Of a stretch of DNA of 64,000 nt, positions 1-8,847 are shown piece after piece. The stretch is taken from assembly GCF_009765355.1 (NCBI RefSeq), contig NZ_VTHK01000030.1, positions 1 through 64,000 of the forward strand, given 5' to 3'. Positions within the stretch are counted from its first letter, which is position 1. The number at the start of each line of letters is the position of its first letter. Source of the stretch: Amycolatopsis anabasis (GTDB taxonomy: Bacteria; Actinomycetota; Actinomycetes; Mycobacteriales; Pseudonocardiaceae). Under the pieces are notes generated by a model that did no database searches, was not told where the DNA came from, and saw only the letters and a program-made list of their open reading frames with translations. The position numbers and the translations under genes are program-made.

Positions 1-59
1 CAGGTCCACCGATCCCTCACCGCCTACGACCACTGACCTTGGAATAGGTCATCTAGGCG

Positions 60-182
60 ATAGCGGGGGACCTTTGCTCCAGCCGAGGCGGGAGGAAAGG
101 AGCTTTGCTATCGATATACGGGAGCGTGGGAGCTTTACTCCCGTATGGGTGTAGTAAAGGTCCCTTGCTCACGCTCCCGGCG
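60..182. repeat. Dispersed intergenic repeat cluster, copy 1
   Basis: This non-coding stretch repeats variants of GGGAGCTTTGCT and AAAGGTCCCTTGCTC on both strands and contains the inverted pair ATACGGGAG (116-124) and CTCCCGTAT (138-146). Related sequence recurs at 12363-12454 and 55202-55288, always between genes. No gene is visible before about 263. Whether it acts as a terminator, a regulatory RNA or a passive repeat cannot be told from sequence alone. Confidence 0.6.
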
Positions 183-262
183 CATGATTGTTTGATCGTG
201 TAGGATTTTGTGTAGTTGGCGAGGTGTTTGCGAGACCGGTTTCTTGCGAGACGGAGTGGGCG

Positions 263-1071
263 GTGCTGGCGCGGCAGCGACAAGCGGTGATCCTCGAAGA
301 GGCGCGGCGGACCGGTGCGGTCCGGGTCAGCGACCTCGTCGGCAGGCTGGGCGTCTCCGATATGACGGTGCGCCGCGACCTCGACGTGCTCGCCAGCCGG
401 GGCCTCGTCGAGAAAGTGTACGGCGGCGCGACCTCGGTGATCGGCAAGAGCACCGACGAACCAGGTTTCGAGGCGAAATCCGTCCGCCAGCGCGCGCAGA
501 AGGAGGCCATCGCCGAACTGGCGGCCGGTCTGGTCCGCCCGGGCACCGCGATCGGCATTTCCGCGGGCACCACCACCTGGACCCTCGCCCGGGCACTCGG
601 TGCGGTCCCGGGTCTCACCATCGTGACCAACTCGATCCAGGTCGCCGACGTGCTGCGGTCCGGCCAGCCCGATCGGACCGTCGTGCTCACCGGCGGCGTC
701 CGCACCCCTCCGACGCGCTCGTCGGCCCGGTCGCCGTGCACAGCCTGCGCTCGCTGCACCTCGATCTGGTCTTCCTCGGCGTCCACGGCATGGCCGACGG
801 CCCGGGGTTCACCACCCCGAACCTCACCGAGAGCGAGACCAACCGCGCCCTGGTCGAGGCCGGGCGCAGGCTCGTCGTGCTCGCCGACCACACCAAATGG
901 GGCACGGTGGGCATCTCCACGATCGCCGACCTCAGCGAGGCCAACGTCGTGGTCACCGACGACGGCCTGCCCGAACATGCCCGGCAGTCGCTCGCCGAAC
1001 AGGCGGGCGAGCTGATGATCGCCCCGGTCGCCGGGGAAGATTCCGACGAAGATGAAGCGGAAGAAGCGTGA
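263..1071 (+). pseudogene. DeoR-family sugar regulator, frameshifted
   Basis: This is a DeoR/GlpR-type repressor: an N-terminal winged helix (RRTGAVRVSDLVGRLGVSD, about residues 14-32, then MTVRRDLDVLASRGL) and a C-terminal sugar-phosphate-sensing domain (GISAGTTTW, later GVHGMADGPGFT). The reading frame breaks near position 708. The first part reads to VVLTGGVRTP, and the next residues SDALVGPVAVHSL are found only in the preceding frame, as if one base were lost from the CCCC run. The start is taken as the GTG at 263, which follows GGAG. The gene overlaps galT by four bases, so it probably regulates galactose use. It could be a real pseudogene, a sequencing error or a slippage site. Confidence 0.8.
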
Positions 1072-2156
1072 AACGTACCGCCCGCCAGCTCGCCGACGGC
1101 CGGGAAATCCTGTACTTCGACGAACATCCCGACGCGCCCGCGCGCACCGCCGCCGATACCCGGGACCTGCCGCCGGTCGCGGCCAGCTCGGAGATCCGGC
1201 TCGACCCGCTCACCGGTGAATGGGTCGCCATGGCCGCGCACCGGCAGACCCGCACCTACAAACCGCCCGCCGATCTGTGCCCGCTGTGCCCGAGCAAACC
1301 GGGCAAGCCCAGCGAGATCCCGGAGGCCGACTACGACGTCGCGGTGTTCGAGAACCGGTTCCCCTCGTTCTCCCAGAACGTCTCCGGACAGGAGTCCACT
1401 GTGGACGGAAATCCGCTGGTTCCGCTCGCGCCGGGGCGGGGCCGGTGCGAGGTCGTCTGCTTCACCAGCGACCACGACGGCTCGTTCGCCCGGCTGAGCC
1501 CGCGCCGGGTCCGCACGGTCGTCGACGTCTGGGCCGACCGCACCAGCGGTCTGTCCACAGTGGATGGTGTGGAGCAGGTCTTCCCGTTCGAGAACCGGGG
1601 CGAGGAGATCGGCGTGACCCTGCACCACCCGCACGGGCAGATCTACGGCTACCCGTTCGTCACGCCGAAGACCGAGCGGATGATCGAAGTCGCCCGCGCC
1701 TACCGGGAAGAGCACGGCCGGGCCGTGCTCGGTGACGTCCTGGCCGCCGAGCGCAAGGCGGGCACCCGGGTGATCGCCGAGGGCGACCACTGGACCGCCT
1801 TCGTCCCGCCCGCCGCGCGCTGGCCGGTGCACGTGCAGGTCGTTCCGCATCGCCAGGTCCCGGACATCCCCGCGCTGACCGACGCCGAACGCGACGACTT
1901 CGCCGAGGTCTACCTGAGCGTCCTGCGCGCGTGCGACGGGCTCTACGACCGCCCGCTGCCTTATATCGCCGCGTGGCACCAGGCGCCGGTGCGCCGCGAC
2001 CGCGATCTGGGCTGGTTGCATCTGGAACTGTTCTCCGTGCTGCGGTCCAAGGACAAGCTGAAGTACCTGGCCGGATCGGAATCCGGCATGGCGGTCTGGA
2101 TCAATGACGCCACTCCGGAGCAGATCGCCGAGCGGCTTCGCCGGACTGTGCGCTGA
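1068..2156 (+). CDS. galT: Galactose-1-phosphate uridylyltransferase
   Basis: GalT transfers UMP between UDP-glucose and galactose-1-phosphate in the cytoplasmic Leloir pathway. The 362-residue length is normal for the family. The active-site His-Pro-His motif is present in LHHPHGQIYGYPF (about residues 186-198), and a zinc-type CPLCPSKPGKPSEIP segment lies near residue 68. The C-terminal HLELFSVLRS is also typical. The GTG start at 1068 overlaps the stop of the upstream DeoR gene, so the two are translationally coupled. No galK or galE follows; the next gene is an unrelated protease. Confidence 0.93.
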   Translation: MKRTARQLADGREILYFDEHPDAPARTAADTRDLPPVAASSEIRLDPLTGEWVAMAAHRQTRTYKPPADLCPLCPSKPGKPSEIPEADYDVAVFENRFPSFSQNVSGQESTVDGNPLVPLAPGRGRCEVVCFTSDHDGSFARLSPRRVRTVVDVWADRTSGLSTVDGVEQVFPFENRGEEIGVTLHHPHGQIYGYPFVTPKTERMIEVARAYREEHGRAVLGDVLAAERKAGTRVIAEGDHWTAFVPPAARWPVHVQVVPHRQVPDIPALTDAERDDFAEVYLSVLRACDGLYDRPLPYIAAWHQAPVRRDRDLGWLHLELFSVLRSKDKLKYLAGSESGMAVWINDATPEQIAERLRRTVR

Positions 2157-2196
2157 TCGGTCAACCGGCATACTCATGCAGGAACCACAGGTTCGG

Positions 2197-2214
2197 CTCA
2201 GGAAGCTCTCAGGA
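2197..2214 (+). promoter_or_regulatory. Tandem direct repeat upstream of htrA
   Basis: Two perfect CTCAGGA heptamers are separated by AGCT, giving an 11-bp period, close to one helical turn. They end about 20 bases before the ATG at 2235. Tandem repeats with this spacing are the usual target of OmpR-family response regulators, and in mycobacteria the orthologous protease gene pepD belongs to the MprA regulon. Binding by an MprA-like regulator is an inference. Confidence 0.4.
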
Positions 2215-2234
2215 CCAACGAGCATGGTGGTGAC

Positions 2235-3731
2235 ATGACCGAGAACGACCCCAGTGCACAGCAGAACAAAGGTGTCCCGCAGGAACCGGGTGAGCAGCCC
2301 GCCCAGCCGGAAACCGGCACGCCATCACCGGGGGACTCGATCGGCGGTGAACCGCGTGCGGAGGCGCCCAGCCCCTGGTCGGCCCAGGGCGCGCAGAGCA
2401 ACCCGTATGAAGCGCCGCGACACCAGACCTACGAACCCCCGCAAAGCCAGCCGTACCAGGGACAGCCGTACGGCACCGGGCAAGAAGGCGTGCTCTTCGG
2501 CTCCGCGGCCGGGCAGACCGGCCCCCAGCAGACCCACCCGCACGCGCCGCCCGCCGGCGGCTGGGCGGACCAGCAGCAGGGCACGGCGACGTTCGCCGCG
2601 CCGGTCGGTCCGCCCCCGCAGCGACCGGCGTCCAGCGGCACCGGCAAGCTCGTGGCCGGGGTGGCCGTGCTCGCGCTGCTCGTCGGCGGCGCCGCCGGCG
2701 GGCTCGGCGGCTACCTGGCCTCGAACAGCGCGGGCGACGGCGGCTCGTCGATCAGCTCGCTGGACCAGCCGAAACCGGCCAGGCAGACCGGCAACGCGCC
2801 CGCGGGCACGGTCGAATCGGTCGCCGAGAAGCTGTCGCCGAGCGTGGTGCAACTCCAGGTCGCCGGGAGCAGTGGCGCCGGGGAGGGCTCCGGATTCGTG
2901 CTCTCCAACGACGGCTACATCCTGACCAACAACCACGTGGTCGAGGTCGCCGCGAACGGCGGCCAGATCGAGGCGGTGTTCCAGAACGGGAAGAAGGCCG
3001 CGGCGAAGATCGTCGGCCGCGACCCGTCGGCCGACATCGCCGTGGTCAAGGCCGACGGCGTCAGCGGGCTGACCCCGGTCGAACTCGGCCGCTCCGACGA
3101 CCTCAAGGTCGGCCAGCAGGTGGTGGCCATCGGCTCGCCGTTCGAGCTGTCCGGCACGGTCACCTCGGGCATCGTGAGCGCGCTGCACCGGCCGGTCACC
3201 GCGGGCGGTCAGGGCGACCAGAACACGGTGATGGATGCCGTGCAGACCGACGCCGCGATCAACCCGGGCAACTCCGGCGGACCGCTGGCGAACATGGCGG
3301 GCCAGGTCATCGGCATCAACTCGGCGATCTACAGCCCGCGGTCGGGCTCCGGCGGCGGCCTGCCCGGGCAGCAGAGCGAGGGCGGCAACGTGGGTATCGG
3401 GTTCGCTATCCCGATCGACCAGGCACGTCGGACCGCGGACGACATCATCAAGACCGGCAAGGCCACCCAGACCTATATCGGCGCGCGGGTCGGCCCCGCC
3501 CAGTCCGGCGGCGCGCAGATCGCTTCGGTCGAGCCGGGCAGCCCCGCCGAGCAGGCCGGGCTCAAGGCCGGTGACGTGGTGACCAAGATCGACGACCGGA
3601 CCGTCGACGACTCGAACGCGCTGGTCGCGGCCATCCGCGCCAAGGCGCCCGGCGAGAAGGTGAAGCTGACCGTCGGCGACTCGCGGACCGTCGAGATCAC
3701 GCTCGCCGGGAAGCCGGTCGAGGTCAACTAA
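2235..3731 (+). CDS. Membrane-anchored HtrA-type serine protease with PDZ domain
   Basis: This is a trypsin-like HtrA/DegP protease for envelope protein quality control, with the catalytic domain outside the membrane. The cytoplasmic N-terminus (1-135) is rich in Pro, Gln and Gly. One membrane segment follows (about 137-160). The protease domain carries His in NNHVV (about 233), Asp in SADIAVV (about 270) and Ser in NPGNSGGPL (about 346). A PDZ domain (about 410-495) includes GSPAEQAGLKAGDVV. The layout matches mycobacterial PepD, which lies near moaB2 and mscL as this gene does. The ATG start follows GGTGGTG. Confidence 0.93.
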   Translation: MTENDPSAQQNKGVPQEPGEQPAQPETGTPSPGDSIGGEPRAEAPSPWSAQGAQSNPYEAPRHQTYEPPQSQPYQGQPYGTGQEGVLFGSAAGQTGPQQTHPHAPPAGGWADQQQGTATFAAPVGPPPQRPASSGTGKLVAGVAVLALLVGGAAGGLGGYLASNSAGDGGSSISSLDQPKPARQTGNAPAGTVESVAEKLSPSVVQLQVAGSSGAGEGSGFVLSNDGYILTNNHVVEVAANGGQIEAVFQNGKKAAAKIVGRDPSADIAVVKADGVSGLTPVELGRSDDLKVGQQVVAIGSPFELSGTVTSGIVSALHRPVTAGGQGDQNTVMDAVQTDAAINPGNSGGPLANMAGQVIGINSAIYSPRSGSGGGLPGQQSEGGNVGIGFAIPIDQARRTADDIIKTGKATQTYIGARVGPAQSGGAQIASVEPGSPAEQAGLKAGDVVTKIDDRTVDDSNALVAAIRAKAPGEKVKLTVGDSRTVEITLAGKPVEVN

Positions 3732-3742
3732 GTCCCCAGACG

Positions 3743-3765
3743 CTCGGCCGCAGCGCGCGGCCGAG
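3743..3765. terminator. Hairpin between convergent genes
   Basis: A perfect 9-bp stem, CTCGGCCGC with GCGGCCGAG, encloses a 5-base loop 12 bases after the htrA stop. It lies between two convergent transcription units. There is no U-run, as is common for actinobacterial terminators. Confidence 0.5.
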
Positions 3766-3820
3766 ACCAACTCCGACCCGCTGCCCCCGGGCCGGAACCG
3801 CGGAGCCGCGTGCGACCGGA

Positions 3821-4252
3821 TCACCCCTCGTCCGGTTTCACGCGGCTCCTCAACGTCCGGACCAGCCCGGTGACCAGCACGACTGTCCAGACCGCGGCCA
3901 GCGAGACGAGCAGCCCGGCGCCGGTGTCCGCGTCGTGCAGCCCGGGGTTGACCGGCACGCCGAAAGGCCGCCACAGCAGCGGGATCGCGAGCAGGGTGAG
4001 CACGGCGCTCAGGACCGCGCCGACGAGCAGCGGCACCCGCCACGGCCGGGGCGCGAACCGGGTCAGGACCAGCCCGGCGAGCCCGGCCGCCGGGGCGACC
4101 AGCGCGTCGTGCGCGATCGGGCCGCCGAGCAGCCAGCCGAGCGCGGCGAAGGATTCCGGGCCGAGCGGGAACGCGAAATCCGCGAACAGCACCGCGCCCC
4201 AGGCCAGCGCGGCCAGCCCGGCCAGGACCAGGAGCAGGCGCACGAGCTTCAT
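3821..4252 (-). CDS. Small integral membrane protein at the end of a five-gene operon
   Basis: The 143-residue protein is almost entirely hydrophobic with four likely membrane helices: about 4-26, 31-57, 62-86 and 100-132. Near its end VWTVVLVTGLV is followed by the charged tail RTLRSRVKPDEG. The ATG at 4252 overlaps the stop of the upstream oxidoreductase gene by four bases, so it is probably translated with it. It may be a membrane partner of that oxidoreductase, but no recognised domain supports this. Confidence 0.75.
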   Translation of the reverse strand: MKLVRLLLVLAGLAALAWGAVLFADFAFPLGPESFAALGWLLGGPIAHDALVAPAAGLAGLVLTRFAPRPWRVPLLVGAVLSAVLTLLAIPLLWRPFGVPVNPGLHDADTGAGLLVSLAAVWTVVLVTGLVRTLRSRVKPDEG

Positions 4253-5361
4253 ACCACCTCCAGCGTGCTGACCCATTTCGTCTGCAGCACCCCTGGCCGG
4301 TTCGGCGCGATGATCCGGCACGGGAAACCGTGGTCGGGGTCGAGCACGTCGCCGCCCAGCTTCAGCGCGAGCAGCGTGTTCGGATCGGCGGTGTGCTCGC
4401 CGGGCAGGGTGCTCGAGGCGTACAAACCCCCGCGTTCCAGGGAGGTCACTCGCAAGGACACCCCCGGCTCGCTCCCCGCTGCCCGCAGCAGGTCCGGCAG
4501 CGCCACCCCGGTCCAGGTCGCCGACTGGCTCCAGCCCTCCACGCAGGCGATCGGCAGTTCGGCCGTCGTCTGCGGCAACGCGGCCAGGTCGGCGAGCGAG
4601 AAGGTCCGCGCACCGGCCGGGGTCCGCACCTCGAGCCACCAGTCCGGCGCCCGCGCCGCCGCCAGCACGCCCGCCGCCGCGGCCGTGCGGTTCACCGGAA
4701 CCCCCTGCGGCCCCTTGCCCGACCGCCACGACAGCCCGGAAACGTTGCGCAGCAAGGGAACCGTGGCCCCGGCCGTGGCCACGACGGCGACCCCGGCCGA
4801 AAGCGCCGTGGTGCGCAGGAAACCGCGCCGGGACAGCCCACCGCCGAGCGGTTCGCGATCGGTCGCGTCGTACCGGGTCAGCGCCCGCCGCAGGATCGGC
4901 AGTTTGACCGCGATGTGCAGCAGGATCGAGCCGATCGCGATCCAGGCGACCGCGTAGTGCACGGCCGGGAAGTAGAAGTTCCACGGATAGTTCTGCGCCA
5001 CGTTGAACAGGCCGGTGATCAGTTCGAAGAACGCGGCGGCCGACAGGACCAGGATGGACAGCCGTTCGAGCGCGTGCGGGAGCGAGCGGATCACCGGGCG
5101 GGCGAACAGTTTCGGATAGACGCTCCACAGTTTGGCCAGCAGCAGGGGAATCGACGCGATTCCGGAGAGCGCGTGCAGTCCCTGCGTCACCCGGTACAGG
5201 TTCACCGGCCGGCTGGGCCAGGCGAACCAGCCCGGCGGATGCTGGATCAGATGGCTGAGCAGTCCGGTCAGGAAGCACCCGGTGAACGTGATCGCCAGCC
5301 ACAGCCCGATGCGTGCGGTGACCCGCTCGGAATGGGCCGCGCCGCGGAACGCGGGTTTCAC
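4249..5361 (-). CDS. Molybdopterin-dependent oxidoreductase with N-terminal cytochrome-like membrane domain
   Basis: The 370-residue protein has several membrane helices in its first half (ARIGLWLAITFTGCFLTG, then segments around LILVLSAAAFFELITG and FPAVHYAVAWIAIGS). A soluble domain follows with sulfite-oxidase/YedY features, including ELPIACVEGWSQSATWTGV, which carries the Cys expected to bind molybdenum, and GFPCRIIAPNRPG. A twin-arginine-like SRRGFLRTTALSAG sits at the junction near residue 170. The GTG at 5361 overlaps the methyltransferase stop by four bases. The substrate is unknown. The same five-gene order occurs in other actinobacteria. Confidence 0.82.
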   Translation of the reverse strand: MKPAFRGAAHSERVTARIGLWLAITFTGCFLTGLLSHLIQHPPGWFAWPSRPVNLYRVTQGLHALSGIASIPLLLAKLWSVYPKLFARPVIRSLPHALERLSILVLSAAAFFELITGLFNVAQNYPWNFYFPAVHYAVAWIAIGSILLHIAVKLPILRRALTRYDATDREPLGGGLSRRGFLRTTALSAGVAVVATAGATVPLLRNVSGLSWRSGKGPQGVPVNRTAAAAGVLAAARAPDWWLEVRTPAGARTFSLADLAALPQTTAELPIACVEGWSQSATWTGVALPDLLRAAGSEPGVSLRVTSLERGGLYASSTLPGEHTADPNTLLALKLGGDVLDPDHGFPCRIIAPNRPGVLQTKWVSTLEVV

Positions 5362-5990
5362 GAGCGCACCAGCTCGGCGAACCATCGATGACCGTGGCGC
5401 CCGGTCCACCGCAGGTGCAGGGCCGCGTGCCGCGCGACCTCGGCGACCGCGTCGGTGCCCAGCCACGCCCAGGTGAACCAGGTGCCGGGTCCGTGGACGT
5501 CGCGGTGCACCCGGACCCGGTCACGCCGGAGCCCGTGGCCGGGCGGGTCGACCTCGACGAGCGCGCTGCCGTCGCCGCCGAGCAGCCGGGCGACCCGGCG
5601 CAGCAGCGCGACCGGATCGCCGCCGATGCCGATGTTGCCGTCCGCGAGCAGCACGTGCCGCCAGCGCCCTTCCCCGGGCAGCGGGTCAAAAACGTTGCGC
5701 CGCAAGGCAACCGCACCTCGCCGCCGGGTCAGTGCCACGGCCGTGGGCGAGACGTCCACGCCGAGGGCCACCACCCCGCGTTCGGTGAGCGCGGCGGTCA
5801 TCCGGCCCGGACCGCAGCCGATGTCCAGCGTCGGCCCGGTGCACCGGCCGAGCATCGCCTCGTCGCCGTCCCGCGCTTCGCCGCGCCACCGGTGCACCGG
5901 CAGTTCGACGTGCTCACCCGTGGCCAGCTCGAGCCAGCACCGGCCGCCGAGCAACGCGGAGTCGAACTCGCTCCCGGTCAGAACGCTCAT
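5358..5990 (-). CDS. Class I SAM-dependent methyltransferase
   Basis: The 210-residue cytoplasmic enzyme carries SAM-binding motif I, LDIGCGPGRMTAALTERG (about 64-81), followed by VVALGVDVSPTAV and the later LLADGNIGIGGDP. The fold is that of a small-molecule methyltransferase; the acceptor is not known. It overlaps both neighbours by four bases (ATGA upstream, GTGA downstream), placing it in the middle of a tightly coupled operon with a glycosyltransferase and a nucleotidyl/glycosyltransferase-like protein. Confidence 0.85.
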   Translation of the reverse strand: MSVLTGSEFDSALLGGRCWLELATGEHVELPVHRWRGEARDGDEAMLGRCTGPTLDIGCGPGRMTAALTERGVVALGVDVSPTAVALTRRRGAVALRRNVFDPLPGEGRWRHVLLADGNIGIGGDPVALLRRVARLLGGDGSALVEVDPPGHGLRRDRVRVHRDVHGPGTWFTWAWLGTDAVAEVARHAALHLRWTGRHGHRWFAELVRS

Positions 5991-6658
5991 CGGGCCGTCT
6001 CCGCTTCCCGGATCCGCGCCACGGCCGCGGCGAACCGGCCGTGCGGGGCGAGTTCCGCGACCCGGCGGGCATCGGCCATGGTGTCCACATCGGACAGAGT
6101 GCGGAGCGTTCCGGACGAGCCGATCGCCCCGCGGGTGAGTTCGCCGGTGTCCGGCCGGGACATCGGGATTTCCGCGAGCACCCGGGCGCGGCGGGGATCG
6201 CGCAACCCCAGCGCCCACCAGCCGCCGTCCTCGGCGGGGCCGAGCACCGCGCCGGAGGAGGCGTGCGCCAGACGTTCGGCGGCGTCCGCCAGCAGTTCCG
6301 CGGTGACCTGCGGGGTGTCCATGCCGATCTGCACCACCGCGCGGCCCGGGTGGCGGGCGGCGGTGTCGGCGTGCGCGTTCGCCAGGCGCTCGCCGAAATC
6401 GCGGCCACGCTGGGCGAGCACCGTCGCGGCGCGCAGGGCCCGGCGGATCTCGTCGCCCCCGGCCGCCGCGCCGAGATCCCCGGTCACCGCCACCACCGGC
6501 AGTGCCCCGGGCGTGGCGGCGACCGCGTCCAGGGTGTCCAGCAGGGAGGCCGCGGCGATCTCGGCGGCCTCGGTCGCGGTCGCGGGCGGGCACAGCCGGG
6601 TCTTGGCGAACCCGGGCACCGGCGCCTTCGCCACCACCAGCAGGCAGAACGGGTTCAC
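5987..6658 (-). CDS. DUF2064 / TIGR04282-type glycosyltransferase-like protein
   Basis: The 223-residue protein begins CLLVVAKAPVPGFAKTRL, the signature of the DUF2064 family related to CofC nucleotidyltransferases. It also has QIGMDTPQVTAELL and GPAEDGGWWALGL, typical of this family. Members are often annotated as radical-SAM/selenodomain-associated or arsenosugar-related transferases, but no radical-SAM gene is nearby, so the substrate is open. The GTG start at 6658 overlaps the GT2 stop by four bases. Confidence 0.85.
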   Translation of the reverse strand: MNPFCLLVVAKAPVPGFAKTRLCPPATATEAAEIAAASLLDTLDAVAATPGALPVVAVTGDLGAAAGGDEIRRALRAATVLAQRGRDFGERLANAHADTAARHPGRAVVQIGMDTPQVTAELLADAAERLAHASSGAVLGPAEDGGWWALGLRDPRRARVLAEIPMSRPDTGELTRGAIGSSGTLRTLSDVDTMADARRVAELAPHGRFAAAVARIREAETAR

Positions 6659-7317
6659 GACCGGAGCGCCTTCGCCATGTCGCGGACCGCGCGCAGCGTG
6701 CCGCGCAGCGAACCGGAGACCTTCGACCGGGTGCCCCGGGCGCGGCTTGCGTACCGCACGTCGAACTCGCGCACCCGCCAGCCCGCTCGTCGCGCCCTGA
6801 TCAGCAGTTCCAGGGGATAGCCGAACGCGCGGTCGGTGACGCCGAGCGCCAGCAGCGCGTCGCGCCGCACCGCCCGGGCCGGGGCGATGTCGTGCACCCC
6901 GAGTCCTCGCCGGCGCAGCAGCGCCGACAGCAGCGCGTTGCCCGCCCGGGCGTGCCACGGCCACACCCCGCGCGCAACCGGCACACGGCGGCCGACCGCC
7001 AGCTCCGCCTCGCCCGCCCGCACCGCTTCGACCAGTCGCGGCAGTTCGCCCGGATCCAGCGAGCCGTCGGCGTCGAGGAAGCACACGATCTCGGCGGTCG
7101 CGCTTTCCAGCCCGGTGTGCACCGCCGCTCCATAACCGCGGCGCGGCTCGGACACCACCTTCGCGCCGAGATCAGCGGCGATGCCCGGGGAGCCGTCGGT
7201 CGAACCGTTGTCCACCACGATCGCCCGGAAACCGGGCGGCAACGCGCCGAGCACCCCCGGCAGCGCACCCGCCTCGTCCAGGCAAGGCAGCACCACTTCT
7301 ATCCGCTCGTCTTCCAC
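6655..7317 (-). CDS. Family 2 glycosyltransferase
   Basis: This GT-A fold transferase has EVVLPCLDEAGALP, the nucleotide-binding IVVDNGSTDGSPG and the metal-binding CFLDADGSLDPGEL. Members usually transfer sugars to polyprenyl phosphate or to a secreted glycan; the acceptor is unknown. The start is placed at the GTG at 7317 because a TAACGT -10 element ends eight bases upstream, which would give a leaderless mRNA; a second in-frame GTG lies at 7326. This is the first gene of the five-gene operon. Confidence 0.86.
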   Translation of the reverse strand: MEDERIEVVLPCLDEAGALPGVLGALPPGFRAIVVDNGSTDGSPGIAADLGAKVVSEPRRGYGAAVHTGLESATAEIVCFLDADGSLDPGELPRLVEAVRAGEAELAVGRRVPVARGVWPWHARAGNALLSALLRRRGLGVHDIAPARAVRRDALLALGVTDRAFGYPLELLIRARRAGWRVREFDVRYASRARGTRSKVSGSLRGTLRAVRDMAKALRS

Positions 7318-7324
7318 GCCGGTC

Positions 7325-7471
7325 ACGTTAAGTCCGAGGTGGACGGTCGGAAACCCTTGCGGTGCTTACCAAACAATGACGTGCGCCGAAGGGTGGCGAG
7401 TTATTACCAAGTTCTGACGAGTAGGCCGTTCCGCTGGGTTCGCACCCCGTTCGCGACTACCGTGCGAACCG
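7325..7471. promoter_or_regulatory. Divergent promoter region
   Basis: The minus-strand operon has TAACGT at 7330-7325, seven bases before its GTG. The plus-strand operon has TACCGT at 7458-7463, eight bases before its ATG. Both match the TANNNT -10 pattern placed as for leaderless transcripts, and neither start has a Shine-Dalgarno sequence. An inverted repeat, GGTTCGCA (7437-7444) and TGCGAACC (7463-7470), overlaps the plus-strand promoter and could be an operator. Confidence 0.4.
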
Positions 7472-8839
7472 ATGAGCGAGCTTGCGAGCACCCGGCTCGC
7501 CGGAAAACCCGTGCGTGAACCGGCGCGGCGCACCGGGGTGCGCGCCGATCTGGTGACGGTCGTGCTGGTGGTGATCCTGATCGCCGCCGCGACCGCACTC
7601 GGGATCTACTTCAACCGGCCGGGCTCCGGCGTGGTCATCTGGGCGTTCGCCCCGCCGCTGTACGGCGACTGGCTCCCGCACGTCGGGCCCGGTTCCGCGT
7701 TCGCCGTGCTGATCGCCTTCGCCGTGGTCGGCTGGGGACCCGCGCTGGCCGCCCGGCTGCCGTGGCGGCGGCTGCTCGGGCTCGGCTACCTGACCGCGGT
7801 CGGCTGGACCTTCGCCCTGGCCATGGTCGACGGCTGGTCGCGCGGCTTCGCGGGCCGGTTGGCGAACGGGCACGAGTACCTGCACGAGGTGCCCGGTATC
7901 ACCGACATCCCGGCCATGCTGCGCGGGTTTTCCGCGCGGATCCTGGACTTCCAGCCCGATTCCTGGACCACGCACGTGTCCGGCCACCCGCCCGGGGCCA
8001 CCCTGGTGTTCGTCTGGCTCGACCGGATCGGCCTGTCCGGCGGAGCGTGGGCGGCGGTGGTGTGCGTGGTGACCGGGTGCCTGGTGGCGGTCGCGGTGCC
8101 GGTCACGCTCGCCGCGCTGGGCCGGGCCGAGGCGGCGCGCGCGGTGGTGCCGTTCGCGGCGTTGTTCCCCGGCGCGGTCTGGATCGGGGTCTCCGCGGAC
8201 GGGCTGTTCGCCGGGGTCACCGCGACCGGCATCGCCTTGCTCGCCCTCGCCGCACGGCGCCGGTCGTTCGTGCTCGGGACGGCGGCCGGGGTGCTGCTGG
8301 GATTCGGGCTGTACCTGTCCTTCGGCCTGGTGCTGCTCGGCCTGGTCGCGCTGGCCGTGGTGCTGGCCGGGCGGAATCCCCGGGTGCTCGCGCCCGCCGC
8401 GCTCGGCGCGGGAGCCGTGGTCGCGGCGTTCACGCTGGCCGGTTTCTGGTGGCTCGACGGCTACCACCTGGTCGTCGAGCGGTACTACCAGGGCATCGCC
8501 AGCGCCCGGCCGTACGCGTACTGGGTGTGGGCGAACCTCGCCTGCCTCGCGCTGGCCACCGGGCCCGCGGTCGCGGCCGGTCTGCGCCGAACCGGTGCCG
8601 AGGTGGTCCGCCGCCGGTGGGATCCGGTGGTCGTCGTGGCCGCCGCAGCGGTAATCACCCTCGCGTGCGCCGATATTTCCGGGCTTTCGAAGGCGGAGAC
8701 CGAGCGGATTTGGTTACCGTTCGCGGTGTGGCTGCTGCCGGCCACCTCGCTGCTACCGCCCGGCTCGCGCCGCTGGTGGCTCGCCGGGCAGGCGGTGACC
8801 GCGCTCGCGGTGAATCATCTGGTGCTGACGATCTGGTGA
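7472..8839 (+). CDS. Polytopic membrane protein, GT-C-like
   Basis: The 455-residue protein has about ten hydrophobic helices; the first covers LVTVVLVVILIAAATALGIYF near residues 28-48. An extracytoplasmic loop contains HVSGHPPGATLVFVWLDRIG. The layout resembles GT-C glycosyltransferases and related unknown membrane proteins, but I do not recognise a diagnostic catalytic motif. It is the first gene of an operon with a response regulator and a sensor kinase (8-bp gap), so it may be involved in the signal they sense. No ribosome-binding site precedes the ATG. Confidence 0.75.
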   Translation: MSELASTRLAGKPVREPARRTGVRADLVTVVLVVILIAAATALGIYFNRPGSGVVIWAFAPPLYGDWLPHVGPGSAFAVLIAFAVVGWGPALAARLPWRRLLGLGYLTAVGWTFALAMVDGWSRGFAGRLANGHEYLHEVPGITDIPAMLRGFSARILDFQPDSWTTHVSGHPPGATLVFVWLDRIGLSGGAWAAVVCVVTGCLVAVAVPVTLAALGRAEAARAVVPFAALFPGAVWIGVSADGLFAGVTATGIALLALAARRRSFVLGTAAGVLLGFGLYLSFGLVLLGLVALAVVLAGRNPRVLAPAALGAGAVVAAFTLAGFWWLDGYHLVVERYYQGIASARPYAYWVWANLACLALATGPAVAAGLRRTGAEVVRRRWDPVVVVAAAAVITLACADISGLSKAETERIWLPFAVWLLPATSLLPPGSRRWWLAGQAVTALAVNHLVLTIW

Positions 8840-8847
8840 GGTGCGTG

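Noticed and set aside
687..2225. Long open frame on the minus strand across galT
   Set aside because: It has no recognisable motif and mirrors a clear galT gene; high-GC DNA commonly gives such antisense frames.
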